From contig JBFMFX010000009.1 of NCBI GenBank assembly GCA_040752005.1, forward strand, positions 1 to 64,000: DNA of 64,000 nucleotides, read 5' to 3'. Made by a program: the position numbers and the translations under genes. Below are positions 25,842-34,689 of the stretch, one piece after another; the first letter of the stretch is position 1, and every line of letters starts with the position of its first letter. The stretch comes from RBG-16-66-20 sp040752005 (GTDB taxonomy: Bacteria; Pseudomonadota; Gammaproteobacteria; Burkholderiales; SG8-39). Below the pieces are notes generated by a model that did no database searches, had not been told where the DNA came from, and was given only the letters and a program-made list of their open reading frames with translations.

Positions 25842-27086
25842 ATGCAGACCCGGCTCGCCGATTTCATCCGCGACACGCCCCAGGGACGCGAAGCCGACGC
25901 GATCCTGCGCAAGTGCGTGCACTGCGGCTTTTGCACGGCGACCTGCCCGACATACCAGTTGCTCGGCGACGAACTCGACGGCCCGCGCGGGCGCATCTAC
26001 CTTGTCAAGCAGGTGCTCGAGGGCGAGGTACCCACCGAACGCACGCGCCTGCACCTGGACCGCTGCCTCACCTGCCGCTCGTGCGAGACGACCTGTCCGT
26101 CCGGCGTGCAGTACGCGCGCCTGCTCGACATCGGCCGCCGCATCGTCGAGGAGAAGACCCGGCGCGGCGCGCTCGACCGGCTGCGGCGCGCGGCGCTGCG
26201 GGCCGTTTTGCCGCGCCGCGACTGGTTCGCGCCGTTACTCGCGCTCGGGCGCGCACTGCGGCCGCTGCTGCCGGCGGCGCTCGGCGCAAAGGTGCCGCCA
26301 CGGCGCGACCCCGGGCCGCGGCCCGCGCCGCGGCACGCGCGCCGGCTGCTCGCGCTCGCGGGCTGCGTGCAGAGCGCGCTCGCGCCGCAGATCAACGCGG
26401 CCGCCGCGCGCGTGCTCGATCGCATCGGCATCTCGCTCGTCGAGCCGCAGAACGCAGGCTGCTGCGGGGCGCTGCGCTTTCACCTCAACGATCAGGACGG
26501 CGGCAAGCGCGACATGCGCGCGCTGATGGACGCGTGGTGGCCGCACCTGGAGGAGGGCCACGTCGAGGGTGTCGTCGTCACCGCGAGCGGCTGCGGCGCC
26601 ATGATCCGCGAGTACGCGCACCTGTTCGAGCACGATGCGGCGTACGCGCGGCGCGCCGCGCGCGTGACGCTCGCGGCGCGCGACCTCGCCGAGGTGGTCG
26701 CGGCCGAAGCGAGCGCGCTGGACAAGTTGCTCGCCGGAGCGCCGCGGCGCGGCCGGGTGGCGTTCCAGTCGCCGTGCACGCTGCAGCATGCGCTCGGCAT
26801 CCGCGGCACGGTTGAGCGGCTGCTCGAGCGGGCCGGATACGAGCTTGCGCCGGTGCCCGAGGCGCACCTGTGCTGCGGCTCGGCGGGCGCGTACTCGCTG
26901 CTCATGCCCGACATCGCGAACGCGCTGCGCCGCCGCAAGCTGGCGGCGCTCGAGGGCGGCTCGCCCGAGGCCATCGCCACCGCCAACATCGGCTGCCTCG
27001 TGCACCTGCAGGCCGGAACGCACCTGCCGGTACGGCACTGGATCGAGCTGCTGGACGAGGCGCTGGCCGAAATCCCGCGGCGGTAG
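25842..27086 (+). CDS. glcF: Glycolate oxidase iron-sulfur subunit GlcF
   Basis: The 414-residue protein has two 4Fe-4S clusters: CVHCGFCTATCP (Cys25, 28, 31, 35) and CLTCRSCETTCP (Cys75, 78, 81, 85). It also has two CCG domains with CCGALRFH and CCGSAGAYS. It passes electrons from GlcDE to the membrane quinone pool. The ATG at 25842 gives the family start MQTRLADF. It is separated from glcE by an opposite-strand gene, so it probably has its own promoter in the narrow gap. Its TAG lies inside the putative -10 of the next gene. Confidence 0.94.
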   Translation: MQTRLADFIRDTPQGREADAILRKCVHCGFCTATCPTYQLLGDELDGPRGRIYLVKQVLEGEVPTERTRLHLDRCLTCRSCETTCPSGVQYARLLDIGRRIVEEKTRRGALDRLRRAALRAVLPRRDWFAPLLALGRALRPLLPAALGAKVPPRRDPGPRPAPRHARRLLALAGCVQSALAPQINAAAARVLDRIGISLVEPQNAGCCGALRFHLNDQDGGKRDMRALMDAWWPHLEEGHVEGVVVTASGCGAMIREYAHLFEHDAAYARRAARVTLAARDLAEVVAAEASALDKLLAGAPRRGRVAFQSPCTLQHALGIRGTVERLLERAGYELAPVPEAHLCCGSAGAYSLLMPDIANALRRRKLAALEGGSPEAIATANIGCLVHLQAGTHLPVRHWIELLDEALAEIPRR

Positions 27087-27098
27087 AATCGGCGCACG

Positions 27099-29198
27099 AT
27101 GAACGCCCCGTCCGCGGCCAAAGATCTGGCCCGCGCCGATCCGGAGCTGAAGGTCGTGCGCGCTGCCTGCCCGCACGACTGCCCGGACACCTGCGGCATG
27201 CTCGTCACCGTGAAGGACGGCGTCGCGGTGAAAATCCAGGGCGATCCCTCGATGCCGTTCACCCAGGGCACGCTCTGCACCAAGGTTGCGTACTACCTGG
27301 AGCGCACCTACTCGCCCGAGCGGCTGCTCCATCCCATGCGGCGCGCCGGCCCGAAAGGAAGCGGGCGGTTCGTGCGCATCTCGTGGGACGAAGCGCTCGA
27401 CGAGATCGCCGCGCGGCTGAAGGCGCTCGCCGCCGAGGACCCGCAGACGATCCTGCCGCTCAGCTACGCCGGCACCATGGGAATGGTGCAGTACAGCTCG
27501 ATGGACCGGCGGTTCTTTCACCGGCTCGGCGCCTCGATCCTCGACCGCACGCTGTGCTCGAGCGCGGGCAAGATGGGCCTCAAATTCACGCTCGGCGGCT
27601 CGGTCGGCATGGATCCGGAGCGATTCGCCGAGGCGAAACTGATCCTGCTCTGGGGCGCGAATCCGGTGGTGTCCAACCTGCACCTGTGGTCGCGCGTCCA
27701 GGAGGCGAAGCGCCGGGGCGCGAGGGTCGTCGCGATTGACCCCTACCGCAGCCTGTCGGCGGAAAAATGCACGCAGCACATCGCGCTCCTTCCCGGCACC
27801 GACGGCGCGCTCGCGCTCGCGATGATGCACGTGATCCTCCGCGACGGCCTGGTGGATCGCGATTACGTCGCCAAATATACGGTCGGCTTCGAGCAGCTCG
27901 CCGAGCGGGTGCAGCGGTACACGCCCGAATGGGCCGCCGGCGTCTGCGGGCTGAGACCCGAGGAGATCGTCGGGCTCGCACGCGCGTATGGAACCATCAA
28001 GCCGGCGGCGATCCGGCTCAACTACGGCATGCAACGCCATGCGGGTGGCGGCATCGCCGCGCGCACGATCGCGTGCCTGCCTGCGCTCACCGGCGCCTGG
28101 CGCGATCCGGCCGGAGGAATCGTGCTCACCACCGCCGACTTCTACGCCTTCGATCACGCCGCGCTCGAGCGCCCGGATCTGCTCGGCGAGCGCCGGCCGC
28201 GCGTCATCAACCATGCGCAACTGGGCGACGCGCTCGTCTCGGCGCAGCCGCCGGTGAAGGCGGTGATCGTCTACAACAACAACCCGGTGGCGGTGTGCCC
28301 GGAATCGGCCAAGGTGATCGCTGGTTTCCGGCGCGAAGACCTGTTCTGCGTCGTGATGGACTCGTTTCTCACCGACACGGCCGATTACGCCGACATCGTG
28401 CTGCCGGCGACCACGCAGCTCGAGCATGCCGACGTGCACAAGTCCTACGGGCACCTGTACGTGCTCGCCAACAATCCGGCGATCGCGCCGGTGGGCGAGT
28501 CGCTGCCCAATTCCGAGGTATTCCGGCGGCTGGCCGCGAAGATGGGTTTCGACGAACCGTGCTTTCGCGACAGCGACGAGGATCTCTGCCGCCAGGCGCT
28601 CGCCTCGACGAGCCCGCGCATGCGCGGCATCGCCTGGGACGCGGTGAAGGAGTCCGGCTGGCAGCGGCTTTCGGTGCCCGAGCGCTTCGCGCCCTTCGCC
28701 GAGGGCGGTTTTCCGACGCCCTCGGGAAAGTGCGAGTTCTACAGCGAGGCGCTCGCCCGGCAAGGTCTCGATCCGCTGCCGTTCTACAACCCGCCGGCGG
28801 AATCGGCCTCGAGCAACCCGGCGCTGGCGCGCCGCTATCCGCTTGCGTTCCTGTCGCCTCCGGCGCGCAACTTCCTCAACTCCAGCTTCGCGAACCTGAA
28901 GCGGTTCCGCGACCTGGAAGGCGGCCCGCGCCTGGAGATGCACCCGGAGGATGCGGCCGCGCGCGGCATCCGCGACGGCGACACCGTGCGCGTGTTCAAC
29001 GACCGCGGCAGCTTCACGCTGAGCGCGCGGGTGAACGGAAGGCCGCGCCGCGGCGTGGTGGTGGCGCCCTCGGTCTGGTGGAAAAAATACTCCCCGGACG
29101 GCGGCAACGCGAACAACGTCACCGGGCAGCGCATCACCGATCTGGGCGGCGGCGCCACCTTCTACGATTGCCTGGTCGAAGTCGAGCGCATCGCCTGA
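27099..29198 (+). CDS. Molybdopterin oxidoreductase (DMSO reductase superfamily)
   Basis: The 699-residue protein is a complete Mo/W-bisMGD enzyme. The N-terminal 4Fe-4S motif is CPHDCPDTC...C (Cys24, 28, 32 and Cys60). The main domain contains LLWGANPVVSNLHLW, IVYNNNPVAVCPES and the C-terminal MoCo-dinucleotide domain with ARGIRDGDTVRVFNDRG. A Cys at TLCSSAGKMG could ligate the metal. There is no Tat signal, so it is cytoplasmic. No electron-transfer subunit or chaperone gene is adjacent, so the substrate is unknown. TAGAAT lies 9 bases before the ATG with no ribosome-binding site. Confidence 0.88.
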   Translation: MNAPSAAKDLARADPELKVVRAACPHDCPDTCGMLVTVKDGVAVKIQGDPSMPFTQGTLCTKVAYYLERTYSPERLLHPMRRAGPKGSGRFVRISWDEALDEIAARLKALAAEDPQTILPLSYAGTMGMVQYSSMDRRFFHRLGASILDRTLCSSAGKMGLKFTLGGSVGMDPERFAEAKLILLWGANPVVSNLHLWSRVQEAKRRGARVVAIDPYRSLSAEKCTQHIALLPGTDGALALAMMHVILRDGLVDRDYVAKYTVGFEQLAERVQRYTPEWAAGVCGLRPEEIVGLARAYGTIKPAAIRLNYGMQRHAGGGIAARTIACLPALTGAWRDPAGGIVLTTADFYAFDHAALERPDLLGERRPRVINHAQLGDALVSAQPPVKAVIVYNNNPVAVCPESAKVIAGFRREDLFCVVMDSFLTDTADYADIVLPATTQLEHADVHKSYGHLYVLANNPAIAPVGESLPNSEVFRRLAAKMGFDEPCFRDSDEDLCRQALASTSPRMRGIAWDAVKESGWQRLSVPERFAPFAEGGFPTPSGKCEFYSEALARQGLDPLPFYNPPAESASSNPALARRYPLAFLSPPARNFLNSSFANLKRFRDLEGGPRLEMHPEDAAARGIRDGDTVRVFNDRGSFTLSARVNGRPRRGVVVAPSVWWKKYSPDGGNANNVTGQRITDLGGGATFYDCLVEVERIA

Positions 29199-30133
29199 GC
29201 AGCACGCACGTCTTTCTCTCCGAGGCGCTGGGGCGCTACGGCTTTCCCGAGGGCCATCCCCTCTCGGTGGACCGTCAGGGCGCGTTCTGGCGCGCCGCGT
29301 GCGGGCACGGGCTGCACGCGCGGGTGACCGTCGCCGCCTCGCGCCCCGCGCCGCGCGAGGCGATCGAGCGCTTTCACCATCCGCGCTACGTCGCGCGCGT
29401 GATCGAGGCTTCGCGCCACGGTTCGGGCTACCTCGACTACGGCGACACCCCCGCTTTCCCGGGCTGCTATGAGGTGAGCGCGCACCTGGTGGGCGCGGCG
29501 CTCGAAGGCGCGCGGCGCATCATGGCCGGCGAGGCGCGGCGCACGTTCCAGCCGATCGGCGGGCTGCATCATGCGCGGCGCTCGGGGGCGGCCGGTTTCT
29601 GCGTCTTCAACGATCTCGGCGTGCTGATCGAGACGCTGCGCGCCGAGCACGGCGTGCGGCGCATCGCCTACGTGGACATTGACGTGCACCACGGCGACGG
29701 GGTGTTCTACGAGTTCGAGGACGACCCGGACCTGTTCATCGCCGACATCCACGAAAGCGGCGAGTTTCTCTATCCCGGCACGGGCTTCGCGCACGAGACG
29801 GGCCGGGGCGGCGCGCAGGGCACGAAGCTGAACGTGCCGCTCGCGCCCGGCGCGGGGGACGCGGAGTTCCTGCGCGCGTGGGACGAGGTCGAGCGGTTCC
29901 TCGAGCGCGCCGCGCCGGAGTTCGTGATCTTGCAGTGCGGCGCCGACGGGCTCGCCGGCGACCCGCTCGCGGACTTGCGCCTCACGAGCGCCGCCCATGC
30001 CCATGCGGCGCAGCGGCTGGTGCTGCTCGCCGAGCGTCACGCCGGCGGCCGCCTCATGGCCTTCGGGGGCGGCGGCTACAACCTCGAGAACATCGGCTTG
30101 GCCTGGTGCGCGGTGCTGGAGGCACTCGCGTAA
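29195..30133 (+). CDS. Histone deacetylase-like amidohydrolase
   Basis: The 312-residue protein is an arginase-fold deacetylase of the HDAC/AcuC/acetylpolyamine amidohydrolase group. The active-site parts are present: GGLHHARRSGAAGFCVFND, YVDIDVHHGDGVFYEF, and QCGADGLAGDPLADLRL. The substrate may be an acetylated small amine or protein. No ATG, GTG or TTG lies directly before the conserved N-terminus THVFLSEALGRYGFPEGHP. I use a CTG that overlaps the stop of the previous gene (CTGA); a TTG at 29168 is the alternative. The start is therefore uncertain, the identity is not. Confidence 0.85.
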   Translation: MSSTHVFLSEALGRYGFPEGHPLSVDRQGAFWRAACGHGLHARVTVAASRPAPREAIERFHHPRYVARVIEASRHGSGYLDYGDTPAFPGCYEVSAHLVGAALEGARRIMAGEARRTFQPIGGLHHARRSGAAGFCVFNDLGVLIETLRAEHGVRRIAYVDIDVHHGDGVFYEFEDDPDLFIADIHESGEFLYPGTGFAHETGRGGAQGTKLNVPLAPGAGDAEFLRAWDEVERFLERAAPEFVILQCGADGLAGDPLADLRLTSAAHAHAAQRLVLLAERHAGGRLMAFGGGGYNLENIGLAWCAVLEALA

Positions 30134-30272
30134 GCCCGGGCCGCCCCGCCCGGGCGCAGCACTCTTGCGCGCCGGCTGCCAGCGCGTTGCGCTCGGTCGC
30201 GACTGCCCGGGTCCGCGGCGCTTCGGTATTCTGCGCCCGGTGACCGCGTCGGCGTCCTTGCCGCTTGCGACG

Positions 30273-32897
30273 ATGCCCGAGCGGGTGCACGCGGCGCGCG
30301 TGCGCGCGCTGTTCGATGTCGCGCCTACGGTCTACGTCACCTCGCTCGCCGCGGGCGCGCTTCTCGTCGCGATTCTCTGGGACGCGGCCTTCGCCCGGCC
30401 GCTCCGCGGCTGGCTCGCCGCTCTGGCCGCGGTGACCGCTGCGCGCATTGTGCTTCATATCGCCTACCGCCGGACGCCGGGACGGTTTCGGCCGCAGCGC
30501 TGGGAGGCGGCTTTTGCGCTCGGGGCGTTCGCCGCTGGCGCGGTCTGGGCGGGAGCGCCGTTCCTGTTCTTTCCCGAGGACGATCCGCTCGTGCAAATGG
30601 CGCTGCTGGTGGTCGTCGTCGGTTCGGTGATCGGCGCCGCCGGCGTGTACGCGGCGAGCACCGCGGCGTTCCTCGGCTACGCGACCCTGCCGATGCTCGC
30701 AGTGCTGACGCAGCTCGCCCTGCAGCCGGGCCGCACGTACCAGCTGCTCGCGCTGCTGGCGCTGGTTTTCGCCGCGGCGATGATCCGCGTGCATCGCGGC
30801 ATGCGGCGCGCCGTGCTCGATCAGCTCGCGGCCCACGTCGAGAATGAGGAACTGCTGGCGCGCGTGGCGGCGAGCGAAGCGCGGCTGCGCGATGCGATCG
30901 AGAGCCATCCGGAAGGTATCGCGGTGTTCGACCCCGCTGACCGCCTGATCATGTGCAGCGAGGCGTACGCGGCGGTCTACGGCGGCGGCAAGTCCGCGGC
31001 GGAACTGATCGGAGCGACATATCGCGAGATCGCGCAAAACGCCTGGCACGGCGAGGAGCTGCCGCCGGAGTACGAGGGCCGGTTCGACGACTGGCTCGCC
31101 GAGCGCCTGGCGCGCCGTGCCAGCGCAGCGGGCGCGGTGCGTCACTACCGCACGCGCGACGGCCGCGCGCTGCAGGGCCGGTTCGTGCGCAGCCGCGGCG
31201 GCGGCATCGTCAGCGTCTTCACCGACGTCACCGAGCTTGCGCGCGCACAGGAGGCCTATCGGCGGGTTCTCGCCGAGGAAAATCTGATTCTCGACACCCT
31301 GCCGGTCGGCGTCGCGTTCCTCTCGGAGCGGACCATCGTGCGCTGCAACCGGCGGCTGGAGCAGATGCTCGGTTACGAGAACGGCGAGCTGCAGGGCGCG
31401 AGCAGCCGGCGCCTTTACCCGAGCGAAGAGGCCTGGCGGCGCGCCGGCGCCGGCTACGCGCGCATGCGCGGCGGCGAGTTGCTGGAGGGCGAGGTGGAAC
31501 TGGCGCGCAAGGACGGCTCGCGCCTGTGGTGCCGGCTGACGACCCGGGCCCTGGATCCCGAGCGGCCCGAGCGGTCCGCGATCGTCGCCTTCACCGACGT
31601 GTCGGACGCCCGCGCCGCGGCAAAGGCGCTGCGCGCGAGCGAGGCGATGTACCGCAATCTCGTCGAGACGTCGAACGATCTGATCTGGTCCATGGATACG
31701 GCCGGTCGCTGGACCTACGTCAATCCGGCCGCCGCGCAGCGCATCTACGGCTTGCCCGCCGAGGAACTGGTCGGGCGCGACTTTCGCGAGGTTACCGTGG
31801 AGCCGCTCCGCAGCCGCGACTGGGCGGTGTTCCAGCGCGTGCTCGCCGGCGAGCCGGTGTTCGATCATCAGACGCGCCACCTGCACCGCGACGGCAGCCC
31901 TGTGGACCTCGCCGTCAACGCGGTCGCGCTGCGCGACGCCGGCGGCGCGGTGATCGGCGCGACCGGAACCGCGCGCGACATCACCCGCGAAAAGCAGACG
32001 ATGGCGGCGCTGCACGAGAGCGTCGAGAAGCTGCGCCTCGCGATGGAGCTGGCCGATCTGGTGTACTGGGAATGGGATCGCGACAGCGACTCGCTGCAGT
32101 GGGGCAGCCGGCCGCTCGCGCTTACCGGCGCCGACGCCGGCCACGTGACGCGCTGGAGCGACTATCGCGACCTGGTGCATCCGGAGGACCGCGAGCGCTA
32201 CCTCGCTGCGGTGGCGGCGGCGTGGGAGACCCCGGGCGCATGCGCGAGCGAGTATCGTGTCGTCGGCCGCGACGGCCGGGTGACATGGATCGCGTCGCGC
32301 GGCAGGACGATCGCGGACGCCTCGGGCCGGCCGTACCGCATGATCGGCGTGTCGCAGGACATCACCGAGCGAAAGCGCCAGGAGGAGCACGCGCGCTACC
32401 TCGCGCATCACGACACGCTCACCGGGCTGCCCAACCGGCGCCTGCTGGAGGACCGCCTGCGACAGGCCCTTTACGTCGCCGAGCGCCGCGGCGAGTCGGT
32501 CGCGGTGATGATGATCGACCTCGACAACTTCAAGCAGGTGAACGACGCGCTGGGTCACCGCGCCGGCGATGCGGTGCTGATCGAGGCCGCGCACCGGGTG
32601 CTCGCCTGCGTGCGCCGCGCCGACACGCTCGCGCGCCACGGCGGGGACGAATTCGTGGTGGTCGTCGCCGGCGCGCGCGCGGCCGAAGAGGCGCGCATCG
32701 TCGCGCAGAAGATCCTGGGCGAGCTGGCGGCGCCGTTCACCGTCGAGGGGCGCGAGTTCGCGATCGGCGCAAGCATCGGCGTGTCGGTGTTTCCGGGCGA
32801 CGCCGGCGACGCCGAGGCGCTGCTCAGGAACGCCGACGTCGCGATGTACCGCGCCAAGCAGTCCGGGCGCCGGGCCTGCGCGTTCTACCGGGGCTAG
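30273..32897 (+). CDS. Membrane multi-PAS diguanylate cyclase
   Basis: The 874-residue protein has an N-terminal membrane module of about five to six spans (residues 1-180), then four PAS domains with PAC-type tails (for example SDARAAAKALRASEAMYRNL joining two of them), then a GGDEF domain. GGDEF is intact at 790-794 and the inhibitory RxxD site is RRAD at 781-784, so it should make c-di-GMP and be feedback regulated. There is no EAL domain. The ATG at 30273 is used; a GTG at 30240 is possible. Input ligands are unknown. Bases 30134-30239 show no feature. Confidence 0.92.
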   Translation: MPERVHAARVRALFDVAPTVYVTSLAAGALLVAILWDAAFARPLRGWLAALAAVTAARIVLHIAYRRTPGRFRPQRWEAAFALGAFAAGAVWAGAPFLFFPEDDPLVQMALLVVVVGSVIGAAGVYAASTAAFLGYATLPMLAVLTQLALQPGRTYQLLALLALVFAAAMIRVHRGMRRAVLDQLAAHVENEELLARVAASEARLRDAIESHPEGIAVFDPADRLIMCSEAYAAVYGGGKSAAELIGATYREIAQNAWHGEELPPEYEGRFDDWLAERLARRASAAGAVRHYRTRDGRALQGRFVRSRGGGIVSVFTDVTELARAQEAYRRVLAEENLILDTLPVGVAFLSERTIVRCNRRLEQMLGYENGELQGASSRRLYPSEEAWRRAGAGYARMRGGELLEGEVELARKDGSRLWCRLTTRALDPERPERSAIVAFTDVSDARAAAKALRASEAMYRNLVETSNDLIWSMDTAGRWTYVNPAAAQRIYGLPAEELVGRDFREVTVEPLRSRDWAVFQRVLAGEPVFDHQTRHLHRDGSPVDLAVNAVALRDAGGAVIGATGTARDITREKQTMAALHESVEKLRLAMELADLVYWEWDRDSDSLQWGSRPLALTGADAGHVTRWSDYRDLVHPEDRERYLAAVAAAWETPGACASEYRVVGRDGRVTWIASRGRTIADASGRPYRMIGVSQDITERKRQEEHARYLAHHDTLTGLPNRRLLEDRLRQALYVAERRGESVAVMMIDLDNFKQVNDALGHRAGDAVLIEAAHRVLACVRRADTLARHGGDEFVVVVAGARAAEEARIVAQKILGELAAPFTVEGREFAIGASIGVSVFPGDAGDAEALLRNADVAMYRAKQSGRRACAFYRG

Positions 32898-32934
32898 CCG
32901 GAGGGCGGCCGCGCTGCGGTAAAGTGGCGCCCGG

Positions 32935-34689
32935 ATGAACCGCTTCCTGCGCCTGGCGCGTTTTCTCGCGCCCTATCGGCTGCGCGTCATCGTGGCGCTG
33001 GCGGCGCTCGTGGTCGCCGCCGGCTGCGTGCTCGCGCTGGGGCACGGCCTCAAGCTCGTCGTGGACAGCGGCTTCGGCAGCGGCAATCCGCGGCTGCTCG
33101 ATGCCGCGCTTGCCGCCACGATCGGCGTCGCGCTGCTGCTCTCGGCCGTCACGTGGGTGCGCTTCTACCTCATGATGAGCACCGGCGAGCGCGTGGTCAC
33201 CGACCTGCGCCGGGCGGTGTTCGACCACCTGATGACGCTCGAGCCGGCGTGGTTCGACGCCGGGCGCACCGGCGAGGTCATCTCCCGGCTCACCAACGAC
33301 GCCACGCTGCTGCAGCAGGTCATCGGCTACGGCGTCTCGATGTTCGCGCGCAATTTCCTCATGATGGCGGGCGCGGTCGTGATGATGTTCGTGACGAGCT
33401 GGAAGCTCGCCGCGTTCGTGCTCGCCGGCATCCCGCTGACGCTGGTGCCGCTGCTGTTGCTCGGCCGCAGGGTGCGGCGGCTGTCGCGCGACAACCAGGA
33501 TCGCGTCGCCGAGGTCGCCGCGTACGTGGACGAGGCGGTGCACGAGATCCGCACCGTGCAGGCGTACGCGCACGAGGCGCTGGACTGCGCCGCGTTCGCG
33601 CGCCATGCCGAAGCCGCCTACCAGAGCGGCCTCGCCCGCATCTCGCAGAAGGCGATGCTGATCGCCTCGGTGATGCTGATCGCGTTCTGCGCCGTCGGCG
33701 TGATCCTGTGGGCGGGCGGCCACGACGTGCTGGCCGGGCGGCTCACGGCGGGGGAGCTGTCGGCGTTCGTGTTCTATGCCTTCGTTGCCGCGAGCGGGGC
33801 GGCGACCGTGTCGGAGGTCTGGGGCGAGCTGCAGCGCGCCGCCGGCGCCACCGAGCGGCTGATGGAGATCCTCGACGCCAAACCGACGATCGTCGCCCCG
33901 CCGCTGCCGGCCCCGCGCCCGCCGCACTTCGGCATCGAGTTCGACGCCGTCACCTTCGCCTACCCGACGCGGCCCACGCAGCCGGCGCTGGAGCGCTTGT
34001 CGCTGCGCGTCGCGCAGGGCGAGCGCGTCGCGCTCGTGGGTCCTTCGGGCGCCGGCAAGAGCACCGTGTTCGCGCTGCTCGTGCGCTTCTACGACCCGCA
34101 ATCGGGGGCGGTGCGGATCGGCGGCACCGACCTGCGCGAGTTCGACCCGCGCGAGCTGCGGCGCCTGATCGCCGTGGTGCCGCAGGAGCCGGTCATCTTC
34201 GCCGCCTCGGTGCTGGAGAACGTGCGCTACGGCAGGCCGCAGGCGAGCCGCGCCGAGGTCGAGCGCGCCTGCGAGCAGGCGTTCGCGCTGGAGTTCATCC
34301 ACCGCCTGCCGCAGGGGCTGGACACCCCGCTCGGCGAGCGCGGCGTCACCCTCTCCGGCGGCCAGCGCCAGCGCCTGTCGATCGCGCGCGCGCTGCTCGC
34401 CGACCGGCCGATCCTGCTGCTCGACGAGGCGACCAGCTCGCTCGACGCGGCGAGCGAGCGCATGGTGCAGCAGGCGCTGGAGGCGCTCGAGCGCGGCCGC
34501 ACCACGCTCGTCATCGCCCATCGTCTCGCCACCGTGCAGCACGCCGACCGCATCGTGGTGATGGACCGCGGCCGCATCGTCGCCGAAGGCACGCACGCGG
34601 AGCTCATGCGCCAGGGCGGGCTGTACGCGAGCCTGGCGGCGCTCCAGTTTCTCGACTCGGGCACGCGGCGCGCCGAACGCGCGGCATGA
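32935..34689 (+). CDS. MsbA-like ABC exporter (fused permease/ATPase)
   Basis: The 584-residue half-transporter has six membrane spans then an ABC domain with Walker A GPSGAGKST (about residue 368), signature LSGGQ and Walker B ILLLDEATSS. It belongs to the MsbA/lipid-exporter branch, where a homodimer flips lipids or exports hydrophobic compounds. TAAAGT at 32920-32925 lies 9 bases before the ATG and there is no Shine-Dalgarno. The last codons overlap the downstream binding-protein/permease gene (ATGA), so the two are coupled although not obviously one system. Confidence 0.9.
   Translation: MNRFLRLARFLAPYRLRVIVALAALVVAAGCVLALGHGLKLVVDSGFGSGNPRLLDAALAATIGVALLLSAVTWVRFYLMMSTGERVVTDLRRAVFDHLMTLEPAWFDAGRTGEVISRLTNDATLLQQVIGYGVSMFARNFLMMAGAVVMMFVTSWKLAAFVLAGIPLTLVPLLLLGRRVRRLSRDNQDRVAEVAAYVDEAVHEIRTVQAYAHEALDCAAFARHAEAAYQSGLARISQKAMLIASVMLIAFCAVGVILWAGGHDVLAGRLTAGELSAFVFYAFVAASGAATVSEVWGELQRAAGATERLMEILDAKPTIVAPPLPAPRPPHFGIEFDAVTFAYPTRPTQPALERLSLRVAQGERVALVGPSGAGKSTVFALLVRFYDPQSGAVRIGGTDLREFDPRELRRLIAVVPQEPVIFAASVLENVRYGRPQASRAEVERACEQAFALEFIHRLPQGLDTPLGERGVTLSGGQRQRLSIARALLADRPILLLDEATSSLDAASERMVQQALEALERGRTTLVIAHRLATVQHADRIVVMDRGRIVAEGTHAELMRQGGLYASLAALQFLDSGTRRAERAA

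Noticed and set aside
26235..28943. Minus-strand open frame of about 900 codons opposite glcF and the molybdopterin gene
   Set aside because: Composition is that of an antisense shadow; the plus-strand genes have clear catalytic motifs.
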